Shown: positions 36,611 through 45,979, counted from the first letter of the stretch. The stretch is 62,976 bases of DNA from Rhizobium sp. AAP43 (GCF_001296045.1 NZ_LJHS01000034.1:1-62976); one strand, 5' to 3'. Translations and numbers: made by a program. The notes: generated by a model not told the origin, from the sequence alone.

Positions 36611-37665
36611 TTGCGACCCTCCTGTATCAGAAGCCAGAGAAAATAGATCCCACCGAGGCTGACTGTCATGACGCCGACGGGAAGCTGGAGACCGAATGCA
36701 TGCTGGGCGGTCCAATCAGCAATGAGAAAGAGGAGCGCCCCGGTCAGCGCCGAGGGAACAAGTGCCACACTCGGCGAACGTGTCATCCGCCTGGCGATCT
36801 GCGGCGCACAGAGCGCGATGAAGGAAATCGGCCCAGCCGTCGCGGTAACGAGCGCGGTCAGCGCAACGCCGGAAAGCATCAGCAGGCCACGGATCCTGTT
36901 CACGTCGACACCAGAGGCGCGGGCCACATCCTCGCCCAGTTCCAGCTGGCGCATCGGGCGCGACAACAGGAGCGTCAGCGGCAGCACGATGGCAAGCATC
37001 AGTGCGACTGGGACAAGCTGCTCGATGCCAAGGCCGTTCAGCGAGCCCGCCCCCCAGATGGCGGCTGACATCGCCACCTGAAGCTCCGCCTCGCGGATCA
37101 TCCAGGCGTTAAAGGCCGACAACATGGCAGCCACGCCAATCCCGACGATGATAAGCCTTAAGCCCTTTACCCCCTGCTTATAGGCCAAGAGGTACACCAT
37201 GATCGCAGTCAGGATTCCGCCCACCAGCGCGCCGAGCGCCGTCTCGGAGGTACCGCCGGAAAAGAGCAGGATCACAAGCAGCGCACCGGTATAGGACCCG
37301 GCGGAAAAGCCGATAATGTCGGGGCTCCCGAGCGGGTTGCGGGTCAGGCTCTGAAAGATGGCTCCACTCGTGCCGAGTGCCGCACCGAGCAAAACGGCGA
37401 GTGCTACGCGCGGCAGGCGCCATTCGACCACGATCATCCGAACCATCGGCTCTCCTCGCCCGGCCAGAGCCCGGAGCACCTCGGCCAGCGCGATTGGATA
37501 TTTGCCGCTCAACAGCGACAGGGCGGTGAGCGTGGCGATCAGCGACAGCAGGACCAGAAGCACGGCCAGAACTCGCGCCTCGAGGAGAAAGGACAGGCGG
37601 CCCCCCGCGAGGCGAATGGCCAGGATGGCGCGACCGTGATCCAGCCTGTGGGAGCCCCGTGGCAT
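36607..37665 (-). CDS. ferric-siderophore ABC importer permease (FecD type)
   Basis: A 352-residue inner-membrane permease of the FecCD/BtuC family with about ten hydrophobic segments. Family text is clear: WRLPRVALAVLLGAALGTSG, FQSLTRNPLGSPDIIGFSAG and GPISFIALCAPQIARRMT. The ATG at 37665 lies two bases after the stop of the partner permease; the earlier open frame overlaps that gene and is ignored. Confidence 0.92.
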   Translation of the reverse strand: MPRGSHRLDHGRAILAIRLAGGRLSFLLEARVLAVLLVLLSLIATLTALSLLSGKYPIALAEVLRALAGRGEPMVRMIVVEWRLPRVALAVLLGAALGTSGAIFQSLTRNPLGSPDIIGFSAGSYTGALLVILLFSGGTSETALGALVGGILTAIMVYLLAYKQGVKGLRLIIVGIGVAAMLSAFNAWMIREAELQVAMSAAIWGAGSLNGLGIEQLVPVALMLAIVLPLTLLLSRPMRQLELGEDVARASGVDVNRIRGLLMLSGVALTALVTATAGPISFIALCAPQIARRMTRSPSVALVPSALTGALLFLIADWTAQHAFGLQLPVGVMTVSLGGIYFLWLLIQEGRK

Positions 37666-37667
37666 TG

Positions 37668-38723
37668 TCACAGTCCCCCCGCCTGTTTGCGCCGCGCCAG
37701 GACGATCAGCACGGGCGCCCCGAGAAAGGCGGTCACCACGCCCGCCTCCAGCTCGCCCGGATAAAGCACAAGCCGCCCGGCGATGTCGGCCGCCAGCAGC
37801 AGCACTGGCGCATAGATCGCGGTCATGGGAAGGATCAGGCGCTGGTCGGGCCCGGTAAACCAGCGCACCACATGCGGCACCATCAACCCGATGAAACCGA
37901 TCGGACCGCATGCTGCCGTGGCCGCCCCGGCGAGAAGCGTGACGGCGACAAGCGTAAGGATCCGGACGCGAACAAGACTGGCCCCGAGCGAGCGGGCCAG
38001 ATCCTCGCCAAGCGCCACGGCATCTAGCGCGCGGGCGCTAAAGAGCGCAATCAGCAGGCCGATCCCGATGAATGGTGCGGTCGCCGTTACCACCGCCAGA
38101 TCGCGCCCGGCCACCGAGCCTATCGACCACTGGCGCATCGTATCGAAGGCCTGCGGGTTGGTCAGCGTGATCGAGGAGCCAATGCCACCGAGCACCGCCG
38201 ACAGTGCCACACCCGCCAACACCAGGCGAACCGGCGCTGGACCGCCTCGTCCTGCCATGCCCAGCCCGTAGACGGCCAGCGTCACCAGCACCGCGCCGAT
38301 GAGTGCAAACCACAGATAGGCATCGATCGAGTGGAAGCCGAAGAGCCCGATTGCCAAGGTCACGGAGAAGGCCGCGCCCGCATTGACGCCGACGATCCCC
38401 GGATCGGCCAGCGGATTGCGCGTGACCGCCTGGATCAACGCCCCCGACACGCCGAAGGCTGACCCGCATAGCAGAGCCAGCAGGGTGCGCGGCAGGCGAT
38501 AGTCGATGATGACGATATGATCGACCAAACCGTCGTCATAGGCCAGAAGAGTGTCAACCACCGTCGATACCGCGATGGGCCTGACCCCGAGCACAAGACT
38601 CGCCAGCGACAGGCATGCCAGGAGACTGACGCCGACCAATGCCATGACGAGGCCGCGCCCAAGACGGACGCTGGCGGCTCGATCACCGGCTTCGATCGAC
38701 AGGGCCGTGCTCGCACCCCTCAC
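37668..38723 (-). CDS. ferric-siderophore ABC importer permease (FecC type)
   Basis: A 351-residue partner permease of the same family: YRLPRTLLALLCGSAFGVSG, IQAVTRNPLADPGIVGVNAG and CGPIGFIGLMVPHVVRW. The start is taken as GTG at 38723, which overlaps the TGA of the siderophore-interacting protein gene (GTGA). A longer frame exists but lies inside that gene. It forms the heterodimeric channel with the FecD-type protein. Confidence 0.9.
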   Translation of the reverse strand: MRGASTALSIEAGDRAASVRLGRGLVMALVGVSLLACLSLASLVLGVRPIAVSTVVDTLLAYDDGLVDHIVIIDYRLPRTLLALLCGSAFGVSGALIQAVTRNPLADPGIVGVNAGAAFSVTLAIGLFGFHSIDAYLWFALIGAVLVTLAVYGLGMAGRGGPAPVRLVLAGVALSAVLGGIGSSITLTNPQAFDTMRQWSIGSVAGRDLAVVTATAPFIGIGLLIALFSARALDAVALGEDLARSLGASLVRVRILTLVAVTLLAGAATAACGPIGFIGLMVPHVVRWFTGPDQRLILPMTAIYAPVLLLAADIAGRLVLYPGELEAGVVTAFLGAPVLIVLARRKQAGGL

Positions 38724-39562
38724 ACCCGGGCCTGCCCTTCGATCCAGTAGCCGACAGCATCGATGCGGTGTTTGTCGAAACCGAGTTGATCGCGGAAATG
38801 CTTGCGGCACTCGGCGGCGGCCTTGGCCTCGCCGGCGATATAGATATAGCCCGGCCCTTCCGGCAGCGCGGTGATCTCACGCGCAATGCGCGGCAGTTCC
38901 GTATAGCCGGGTCGCTCCGGCCGCAGCCCGTGACAGGCATGCCAGGTGACATCAGCATTGGCCCCCGTCTCGATCAGCTGCCCGATCTCCTGACGATCGG
39001 CATCGGACGGGATCTCGACATGCACCACTGCTGTAAACCCTTCAGGCAGTTCCTCCAGCACCCGCCCCACGGCAGGAAGGCCGGTAATATCCGTCAACAT
39101 CAACAGCCACCGGCTGCCCTTCGGCAACCAGAACCGGCCTTCCGGGTTGCAGATGCCGACAATGTCGCCCACCCTCGCATTCATCGCCCAGCTGGCCGCA
39201 ACACCGCCCTCATGCACAGCCATGTCGAGCACCATCTCGCAGGTCTTTGCCTTCCAGCGGCGCACCGTGTACGGCCGGTTCGGCGCATAATCCGTCCCCT
39301 CCGGCATCTCCCACCGCCCGTTCTCGCGGAGCACCGGCAGCACCACCGGTGTTGCGTCATCTGCGGGCACCGCAAGGCGCACCCACTCATCCGGATGCCC
39401 GCTCGGCAACAACCGCTCTCCGCCATCCAGCTTTAGCACCACCCGGATCATCGACGGCGTCAGATGCCCGATCTCCACCACCGAGGCCAGGAAGTTGTCC
39501 TCCACATAGGCTTCGTGATCGTGATCCTCGGCGCCTGAAAGAGCGTGTGCGTTTGCATGCAT
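38720..39562 (-). CDS. siderophore-interacting protein (ferric-siderophore reductase)
   Basis: A 280-residue FAD-binding reductase of the SIP/ViuB family, which releases iron from imported siderophores in the cytosol. The flavin-binding PNRPYTVRRWK (near residue 85) and the C-terminal NAD-like region (GYIYIAGEAKAAAECRKHF) are present. The ATG at 39562 (MHANAHALSGAED) follows the binding-protein stop by one base; it starts well inside a longer open frame. A second SIP gene occurs in the neighbouring siderophore locus. Confidence 0.9.
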   Translation of the reverse strand: MHANAHALSGAEDHDHEAYVEDNFLASVVEIGHLTPSMIRVVLKLDGGERLLPSGHPDEWVRLAVPADDATPVVLPVLRENGRWEMPEGTDYAPNRPYTVRRWKAKTCEMVLDMAVHEGGVAASWAMNARVGDIVGICNPEGRFWLPKGSRWLLMLTDITGLPAVGRVLEELPEGFTAVVHVEIPSDADRQEIGQLIETGANADVTWHACHGLRPERPGYTELPRIAREITALPEGPGYIYIAGEAKAAAECRKHFRDQLGFDKHRIDAVGYWIEGQARV

Positions 39563-39563
39563 G

Positions 39564-40538
39564 TCAACGTACCTTCTGTGTGACGGCCGTTTCCATCCGT
39601 GGAAGGAATTCGGGAAATGCATAGGGAATGGCCAGAACGCTCGGCCAGGAGGCCGCCCAGATCTCTGTCGGATCCTCCAGCGCAACATATCGACCTTCGC
39701 GAACGGACGAGAACCTCTGAAACAGGCGCTGACTTTCCAGCGCTGCGCGGGCACCGGGCTCGTACCACATGACCAGGAGATCGGCGGCAACACTTTCCAG
39801 GTCTTCGAGGCTGGCATCGGCGGCAACATGTCCATCGGCGGCCTTGGCAAGCAGCTGAACGCCCGGGGATGGTCGCATACCGATCTCGATCATCCAATCG
39901 ACCCGGGTCTCACCCGGCAGGTAAACGACGATCCGGCTGCTGCCTGCAAAATATGAGCCGAAGGTGAAGCTCTTTCCCTTGAGATCAGAATAGACGTCGC
40001 CGTAACTGCCCAAAAGCCGTTCGGTCTCGGCGATGAGCTGTTTTGCTCGCTCATCGAGCCCGAGGACAGCGCCGGCGATTTCGGTCTGCTCACGCCACCC
40101 AGCCCGCCATGGCCCGCTGCGATAAGCAATCGTCGGCGCGATCCGGCTCAGCCTGTTGTAGGAGACGGCATCGATTTGCGAAAAGACGCCGACAATGAGG
40201 TCCGGTTTCAGGCGCGCTATCTGCTCGAAATCGATCATGCTGCCATCGAGAAGCTCAGGCTTTTGCGCTCCGTATTGTGGCTCGCACCAAGGCGTCATGC
40301 CGCTCGCAAACATGCCGGAATAGGCGATGGCAATGGGTTTACACCCGAGTGCGAGAAACGGCGCCTCGTCGCCGTACCCGATCGTGACGAGCCGCTGCGG
40401 TTGCGAGCGCAACTCGGTCCGCCCGAAGGCATGATCGACCACTCGTGGATAGGCTCCGACGTGCGCCCACGCCAAAGGAGGCGGCAAAAGCATTGCCGCC
40501 ATACTTCTGGTCAGGGCACGTCGGGTCAGGAGGCCCAC
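39564..40538 (-). CDS. periplasmic ferric-siderophore binding protein (FhuD/FecB type)
   Basis: A 324-residue binding protein of the class III (TroA/FhuD-like) fold: RLVTIGYGDEAPFLALGCKPIAIAY at the N-terminal lobe and DFEQIARLKPDLIVGV in the middle. The N-terminus (LLTRRALTRSMAAMLLPPPLAWA) looks like a signal peptide, with adjacent arginines that could suit Tat or Sec. It delivers ferric siderophore from the receptor encoded 3 bp upstream to the permeases. Confidence 0.88.
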   Translation of the reverse strand: MGLLTRRALTRSMAAMLLPPPLAWAHVGAYPRVVDHAFGRTELRSQPQRLVTIGYGDEAPFLALGCKPIAIAYSGMFASGMTPWCEPQYGAQKPELLDGSMIDFEQIARLKPDLIVGVFSQIDAVSYNRLSRIAPTIAYRSGPWRAGWREQTEIAGAVLGLDERAKQLIAETERLLGSYGDVYSDLKGKSFTFGSYFAGSSRIVVYLPGETRVDWMIEIGMRPSPGVQLLAKAADGHVAADASLEDLESVAADLLVMWYEPGARAALESQRLFQRFSSVREGRYVALEDPTEIWAASWPSVLAIPYAFPEFLPRMETAVTQKVR

Positions 40539-40540
40539 GA

Positions 40541-43063
40541 TCAGAACTTGAATTTTGTTGAAACGCTGAAACTGCGCGGCTCGCCGTAATAGCCGGTGTC
40601 GAAGTTGCCGAGCCCGGCATAGTACTTCTCGTTCAACAGGTTCTTGACGTTGAACGTGATGTCCACCTTGTCGTTCAGTTTGTACTTCGCCATCAGGTCA
40701 ACGAGGAACACGTTCTTTTGCGTGATGTCTTCATAGACATTGGCCGGGCTGTAGACATAGCCGTAGATCTTGTCCTGCCAACGTACACCGCCACCGATGG
40801 TCAGCTTGTCCCATTCACCGGGAAGCGTGTAGGTCGTGTAGAGCTTGACAACATTCTCTGGAGCCGTTGTCTGGATAAAGGAATAGACCCTTTCTCCGTC
40901 AGCCTTCCGAGCGTGAGAATAGGTGTAGCTCGCATAGACATTCCAGTCCGACCTGATCTCGCCGGATGCTTCAAGTTCGAAACCCTTCGTCGTGACGCCA
41001 TCGGCCGCCGTATAGTAGTCTTCCCCCGTATTGGGATCAGTTCCGGCACGCTCCGCAACGTTATCCTGCTTGATCATGAAGACAGCAGCACTTGTATTTA
41101 ACCTGCCGCCAAACAGTTCGGCCTTCACGCCAGCTTCATAGCTATGGCCTTCTTCAGGATCGAGATAGGCGCCGTTTACGTCCTGAATTCCTTGCGGTTT
41201 GAAAATGCCGGTATAGCTCGCATAGACTGACCAGTCCTGGTTCACGTCGTAAACCACACCGAGATAAGGGGTCACTTTGCCATTCGCCGAAATTTGGCTG
41301 GCACCGCTCCAGGTGGCTGTCGCATTGTCGTAACTGCCTTGGTCATCGTAGTCATACCAGCTGAAACGGCTGCCCAGGATGAAAGACAAATCATCCGTCG
41401 GCCGAAGTCGGGTCGCGGCATAGGCACCATACTGAGTAAGGCTGTTCTCATATCGGCCTGTCAGGTCGAAATCGGACTCGTCGGTATTGCCGTCCCAGGA
41501 AAAAAAGTCCGGCACCGCTGGATCGTAGTTGACGCCGCCATAGCCATAGAGCGGGCCTTTGGTTGTCTTGTGCGACGCTGTTGCGCCGAACATCAGGTCG
41601 TGCTCACGGCCGAATAGCTCGATGGGACCGGAAAGCTTGGCATCAAGAGTGTCCTGGACCAGCCGACCGGTGTATTTGCCGACATACTGGTAGACCCCTG
41701 CGCCAGTCACCGGATCAGGATAGCCGCTCCCTGCGGATCCCAGCACACTGTCATGCCCGTTGCGGCGATGATTGTAGGTAAGGTCGGTCTTCCAGCCATT
41801 GTCGAATTCATGATCGAGCGTAACGAAGAAGTTGTTTGTGAACGTGTCGCGGCGGCTCCAGTCCGTCGCCGGATTGGTCGACACATCGAAGTCGGTGCGG
41901 GTCCCGTCGCTGTAGAACATGGGAAGCCCCGTCCAACTCGAGCCGCGCGGCCTGTTCTGCTGATAGTCTGCACCCAGCGACAAGGTTGTGTTGTCGGTGA
42001 TATCAGCCTCCAGAATGCCATAGAGATTGAAGGACTTCTTCTCGTAATGATCGAGGTAGGATTCCGCATCCTCGAACGAGCCCACAAGGCGACCGCGCAA
42101 CGAGCCATCGGGATTGAGAGGCCCCGAGACATCTGCCTCCGTCCGGTAGGCATTCCCGGAACCGGCAGTTCCGGTGATGGAAGCCTGGAACGTGTCGGTC
42201 GGCCGCTTGCGGACAAGATTGACGGCAGCACCGGGACTGCCTGATCCCTGCAAAAGGCCATTTGCCCCCTTCACGATTTCGACCCGGTCATAGATCGCCG
42301 TATCAGGATTGGTCAGACCGTAGTCGTAGACGCCCTCATTCTGGATCACGACACCGTCATACTGGAACTCGCCCACGGTAAAACCGCGTGCGAGATATTC
42401 GGTCCGATCGCTGTCGTACTTCTGGATGGATATGCCACTTGAAGTTTCCAGAACATCCTGCAGCGAGCTGCTCGCCTGATCCTCCATGCGCTGGCGGGTG
42501 ACCACCGTGACGGACTGCGGCGTCTCCCGGATGGAAAGCGGAAGCCCCGTCGCCGTGTTCATCTGACCCGTGGTGTACGACCCGGATCCTTCCGTGGTGC
42601 CACCACCCTGCCCCTGAACCGTAATCGTCTCGAGCACGGTCGAACCGTCCGCCGCAGCTCCACCTGCATCCGCCGCATGCGGATTGACGAGAGCGGCCGA
42701 GCCCGGCCCGCTGATCCGCACCGTGACGCCCGTGCCCTGCACCATAAGCTGCAAAGCAGCAGATGGCGTCAGGCTGCCGGAGACGGCGGTCGACGTTTTG
42801 CCCGCCGCAAGAGCCGAGGAATAGCTGATCTGCCAGCCGCTCTGGCGGATGAAGGCGTTGATGGCGGCAGACAGCGGCTGGGCGGGGATCTGGAAGCTGA
42901 CGGTTTCCGTGGCGCCGGCAACAGCGCGCGCCTGCGCATGCGCGGCATTTGGCGCAAAGCCCGCCATGCAGGCCAGCATGCTGGACGCCAGAAGAAGGTT
43001 CGTTCTCCAGCGGCGGCGCTCTCCAGCCGTCATGTCTACGCGTGAATGTTTCCCCGAAACCAT
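40541..43063 (-). CDS. TonB-dependent siderophore receptor with STN signalling domain
   Basis: An 840-residue outer-membrane receptor of the FhuE/FpvA type. After a signal peptide there is an STN domain (about residues 55-115; QIPAQPLSAAINAFIRQSGW), a TonB box/plug (TITVQGQ, IRETPQSVTVVTRQRMEDQ) and a beta-barrel ending in Phe (SFSVSTKFKF). The STN domain passes ligand occupancy to a FecR anti-sigma factor, and fecR and an ECF sigma gene lie directly upstream, so it is both transporter and sensor. The siderophore is not identifiable; the FpvA/FhuE-like type suggests a hydroxamate or xenosiderophore. Confidence 0.93.
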   Translation of the reverse strand: MVSGKHSRVDMTAGERRRWRTNLLLASSMLACMAGFAPNAAHAQARAVAGATETVSFQIPAQPLSAAINAFIRQSGWQISYSSALAAGKTSTAVSGSLTPSAALQLMVQGTGVTVRISGPGSAALVNPHAADAGGAAADGSTVLETITVQGQGGGTTEGSGSYTTGQMNTATGLPLSIRETPQSVTVVTRQRMEDQASSSLQDVLETSSGISIQKYDSDRTEYLARGFTVGEFQYDGVVIQNEGVYDYGLTNPDTAIYDRVEIVKGANGLLQGSGSPGAAVNLVRKRPTDTFQASITGTAGSGNAYRTEADVSGPLNPDGSLRGRLVGSFEDAESYLDHYEKKSFNLYGILEADITDNTTLSLGADYQQNRPRGSSWTGLPMFYSDGTRTDFDVSTNPATDWSRRDTFTNNFFVTLDHEFDNGWKTDLTYNHRRNGHDSVLGSAGSGYPDPVTGAGVYQYVGKYTGRLVQDTLDAKLSGPIELFGREHDLMFGATASHKTTKGPLYGYGGVNYDPAVPDFFSWDGNTDESDFDLTGRYENSLTQYGAYAATRLRPTDDLSFILGSRFSWYDYDDQGSYDNATATWSGASQISANGKVTPYLGVVYDVNQDWSVYASYTGIFKPQGIQDVNGAYLDPEEGHSYEAGVKAELFGGRLNTSAAVFMIKQDNVAERAGTDPNTGEDYYTAADGVTTKGFELEASGEIRSDWNVYASYTYSHARKADGERVYSFIQTTAPENVVKLYTTYTLPGEWDKLTIGGGVRWQDKIYGYVYSPANVYEDITQKNVFLVDLMAKYKLNDKVDITFNVKNLLNEKYYAGLGNFDTGYYGEPRSFSVSTKFKF

Positions 43064-43177
43064 GCTCGTCCAAACCCTCTTTACAGACGCCCGGCCGGTT
43101 GCGCGTCATGCACATCCAGCCCTTCTGTCAGCAAGGACGCAGCAGGGTTTTCAAACCGGCAAAAAAAAGTTGAGGTT

Positions 43178-44167
43178 CTATCGAAGGATTATCAGTCCGC
43201 CGGGAATGCGGTAGAATCCAACGCCCGCGGCATCGGCCAGGGTCTTCAGCGCGCCCTCGACATCATCGAGACGATAATTGCCGGTGACCACCATTAGGTT
43301 CACCCGCTCATCCGCGACCATGATCGGCCCCCGGTGATATCGCCGCAGTTCTTGCAGAACTGTGCCGAGCCGGGCGTTTTCGAAGATGATGCGCCCATCC
43401 CGCCAGGCAAGTGCCGTGGACGGGTCTGCCGCATGCACAGGCGAAACGGCGGATGCAGTGACGCTGACGGCCTCGCCAGGCGCAAGCTCCGCCTTCCCTT
43501 GGTTCTCGCACAGACAGAGAACCTGAACACGGCCCCGCTCCAGAACGACCTCATCCTCGTCATCGCCGGTTTTCACGGAAAAGGCCGTGCCTAGAACTTC
43601 CACCGCACCGTATTGGCCGCTGACAGTGAAGGGATGGGCGGCATCATGAACCACATCGAAGAAGGCTTCGCCGCGCAGCAGCCGGATGTGACGCTTGCCG
43701 GCATCAAAATCCAGCGCCACCGCCGTGCCGGTGTTGAGCATCATGGTCGAACCATCCGGCAAGGAAACGGTCGTCTGGCTGCCGGTCGCGGTCAGGTAAT
43801 CCGCCTGGAAGGCAATGATGAGTGCCGGATACTGCCAGACGCCGGCAGCAAGCAGAACTGAGGCGGCCATCGCGGCCGCTCGCATCGGAAACCGGCGCTT
43901 CGGCCTGATCAGGGCAGACTTATCGACGGGCAATGCCTTGACCGCATCAAGAAAAGGCTTCGAATTCCACAGGGTTTCCAGCGCACGGAATGCCGCCTCA
44001 TGGCGCGGGTCTTCACCCAGCCATGCCTTGAAAGCGGCCTCCGTCACGCCGTCCGGTTCAGCCCCTCGAAGACGGACAAACCAGTCCAGCGCCTGATCCC
44101 CCACCGGATCGGCATGGGTCAATTCGCTGTCGGTCTGCCCGGTTTCATGCGCGTCCTGATGTCCCAC
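43178..44167 (-). CDS. fecR: FecR-family anti-sigma/sigma regulator
   Basis: A 329-residue inner-membrane regulator. It has an N-terminal cytoplasmic segment with the DUF4880-type motif (ALDWFVRLRG...AFKAWLGEDPRHEAAF), one membrane helix (about residues 93-112, MRAAAMAASVLLAAGVWQYP), and a periplasmic FecR domain plus a short STN-interacting C-terminus. It would relay the signal from the STN domain of the receptor to the ECF sigma factor. The start is GTG at 44167, directly after the stop of a small frame. Confidence 0.9.
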   Translation of the reverse strand: MGHQDAHETGQTDSELTHADPVGDQALDWFVRLRGAEPDGVTEAAFKAWLGEDPRHEAAFRALETLWNSKPFLDAVKALPVDKSALIRPKRRFPMRAAAMAASVLLAAGVWQYPALIIAFQADYLTATGSQTTVSLPDGSTMMLNTGTAVALDFDAGKRHIRLLRGEAFFDVVHDAAHPFTVSGQYGAVEVLGTAFSVKTGDDEDEVVLERGRVQVLCLCENQGKAELAPGEAVSVTASAVSPVHAADPSTALAWRDGRIIFENARLGTVLQELRRYHRGPIMVADERVNLMVVTGNYRLDDVEGALKTLADAAGVGFYRIPGGLIILR

Positions 44168-44314
44168 TCAGCCGATCCGATCGAAACGTGTTTGCGGGGT
44201 CCTGATAGCTTGACGTTTGGCGATGTCAAACCCGGCAAAATCGGCCGTGGGACACAAGGCGGCGGTCGCCGCGACGGCGACGGTACCCGCCCGGATGGTC
44301 GATGAAAGCGCCAT
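44168..44314 (-). CDS. small hypothetical protein between sigma and FecR genes
   Basis: A 48-codon frame that starts at an ATG nine bases after the sigma-factor stop, with GGAAAGTGAG upstream, and ends directly against the FecR GTG (TGAGTG). The product has a short hydrophobic N-terminus (STIRAGTVAVAATAALC) and a basic tail. It may simply be a translational bridge that couples fecR to the sigma gene. No family is recognised. Confidence 0.4.
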   Translation of the reverse strand: MALSSTIRAGTVAVAATAALCPTADFAGFDIAKRQAIRTPQTRFDRIG

Positions 44315-44322
44315 TGTGTTTC

Positions 44323-44838
44323 TCACTTTCCGTCCAGACGCGCCAGGGTATCCCGGCAATGGGCCATGGCGAGCTTCAGATCGTTGAACACGGTACGCTC
44401 CGAAATGCCCAGATGTTCGGCAATGCGCACATTCGACCATTCCTCGATACGGCTAAGGACCAGCACATCCTGTGCGCGTTTCGGCAGGGTGGAAAGCGCG
44501 TTCTGAAACGCGCCAAAGCTTTGTTTTTCAATCAAGGCCTGCTCGATCGAGGGAATGTCAGCCGAGATGCCCGCAAGCAAACCGTCATCCAGTCCCTCGA
44601 CCTCCGCCCCTGCCCGCGTCTTGCGGCGCCGCAGATGGTCGAGCGCGAGATTGCGCGCCGTCTGATGCAGAAAGCCCTCGAGATGCTCGACCCGTCCGCT
44701 CTCGACGGCCTTACGAGCCCGCAGATAGGTCTCTTGCGCAAGGTCTTCCGCCGTCTGGGGATCGCGGACGATGCGCATGACGGTCCACAACAGGGAACGT
44801 CGGTGAGTTGCAAAAATTGCGTTCAGAATGGCAGGCAA
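44323..44838 (-). CDS. fecI: ECF sigma factor, FecI type
   Basis: A 171-residue extracytoplasmic-function sigma factor. Region 2 (residues 18-75; RIVRDPQTAEDLAQETYLRA) and region 4 (about 110-165; LPKRAQDVLVLSRIEEWSN, IAEHLGISERTVFNDL) are complete. No ATG fits; the start is TTG at 44838 or a slightly earlier codon. It probably drives its own operon, including the receptor, when ferric siderophore is bound. No TGA-N9-TCA iron operator was found just upstream. Confidence 0.9.
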   Translation of the reverse strand: MPAILNAIFATHRRSLLWTVMRIVRDPQTAEDLAQETYLRARKAVESGRVEHLEGFLHQTARNLALDHLRRRKTRAGAEVEGLDDGLLAGISADIPSIEQALIEKQSFGAFQNALSTLPKRAQDVLVLSRIEEWSNVRIAEHLGISERTVFNDLKLAMAHCRDTLARLDGK

Positions 44839-45125
44839 GTCGAATGCCTCCCGCAGGTCGACAGAGCATCAACTGGAAACTTTGCGCCACTCCCCGACCG
44901 CTCTACCACGCCCCAACTGCCCTGTTTCGCCTGCCTGGCCAAGATCTCCGCCCGGAACGAATGCCCGCCTCTGGCTCGTGGCCAATGATCTGGACGGGAC
45001 TTCTGAACCAAACTGGTTTTGTCATCCAATGATCGCCCAATATTACGATCGACAAGGACGCGCAATATAAACTTGACAATTCGATGCATGTATTAGGTCC
45101 GAGCACTAATTTTTCGCATTCAGCG
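44839..45125. other. upstream region of the sigma gene
   Basis: About 290 bases with no gene. It must contain the promoter of the siderophore uptake operon, but no clear -35/-10 pair on the minus strand and no iron operator was recognised. Confidence 0.35.
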
Positions 45126-45275
45126 CCAAGAAGGCATTTTCAGAACTGAAAACGCTTCTGCAAAAGGCGGCAGAACGCACCGTGACCGGCCTTTGGGACA
45201 GGGTCGGAGAATTTGGCGACCGCATAGAACCTCAAGAGGCCAAAAACTTCCCAATACCAAGCGGCTACGATCCAT
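45126..45275 (+). pseudogene. IS630-family transposase C-terminal remnant
   Basis: The plus strand reads AFSELKTLLQKAAERTVTGL, then a W-x3-G block and ...QEAKNF...SGYDP, the recognisable C-terminus of IS630-type transposases (AFxKLKxLLRKAAERTV...GYDP). The rest of the gene, including the DDE catalytic part, is missing. It abuts copy 2 of the module-boundary repeat. Confidence 0.65.
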
Positions 45276-45308
45276 CAAGAGGAGGAGACGCTCTAATCAG
45301 CCCCCCAG

Positions 45309-45396
45309 AACGCAAAAACCGCCCCCATTGGATGGAGGCGGTTTTGCGTATTTATGGTTTGATTTGGTTGCGGCGGCCTGATTACGCGGAGACTTG
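45309..45396. repeat. module-boundary direct repeat, copy 2
   Basis: An 88-bp copy of the repeat at 33730-33816, same orientation, with only a few differences (for example GCGGCGG for GCGGGGG and one extra G). It lies between the two siderophore modules, next to the IS630 remnant. Confidence 0.85.
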
Positions 45397-45979
45397 CATA
45401 AAGCCCGCGTCGAGGGCGCTAAAATCTAGCCCTTTGTCAAAGCTGGATAGAGGCGCGCACTTGCTAACCAGTTAGAAACGCGACACCGGGGCTGCCGGTC
45501 AGCCCCGATCCATGCGACAGGCCCTCTTTCAAGATCAGATCGGGGCGGGAGGGACGCACCGCTTCGGCTTTGGCTTTTAAACTGGCAAACGTCATTCTGC
45601 GGCCTCCTTGCGCGCCAAAGCTTCCTTCCTTTTGGCGATGACTTCCGGATCGTCCATGAAATCTGTCCGACGGCCGCGCTTCTGGTAACCGTTTCCAATG
45701 CCGCCGTCCCTAATGCCAAACCGGCAGCAGGCCAACGCTTCGTTTCGATCCATGATCCGATTGTCAACCTGTTCCACATCCTCCGCCACGACATCCCCTC
45801 CGACCATCATCGCGAACTGCGCGCAACGGCGATGAACCTGTGGGCGACGATCGCTCGGGCATGAGCAATACACGCCGACGACCCCACTCTGTGGTTTCAT
45901 GCCCCTACATCGCATATCTTGCACGCCGTTGCGTTAACTTTACAATGCCGCGACTAGACAACCCCATCAGGTCAGATTT
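45397..45979. pseudogene. degenerate interval with protein-like scraps
   Basis: No intact gene is convincing. The plus strand has a protein-like frame ending at 45864 (RFVSIHDPIVNLFHILRHD and RATAMNLWATIARA) without a good start, and the minus strand has a lysine-rich scrap (DDPEVIAKRKEALARKEAAE, about 45599-45660). Both could be ends of genes broken by past rearrangement. Families were not recognised. Confidence 0.25.

Noticed and set aside
45182..45475. 97-codon plus-strand frame as an independent gene
   Set aside because: Its first third is the IS630 remnant and the rest runs through the boundary repeat hairpin, so it is a composite scrap.
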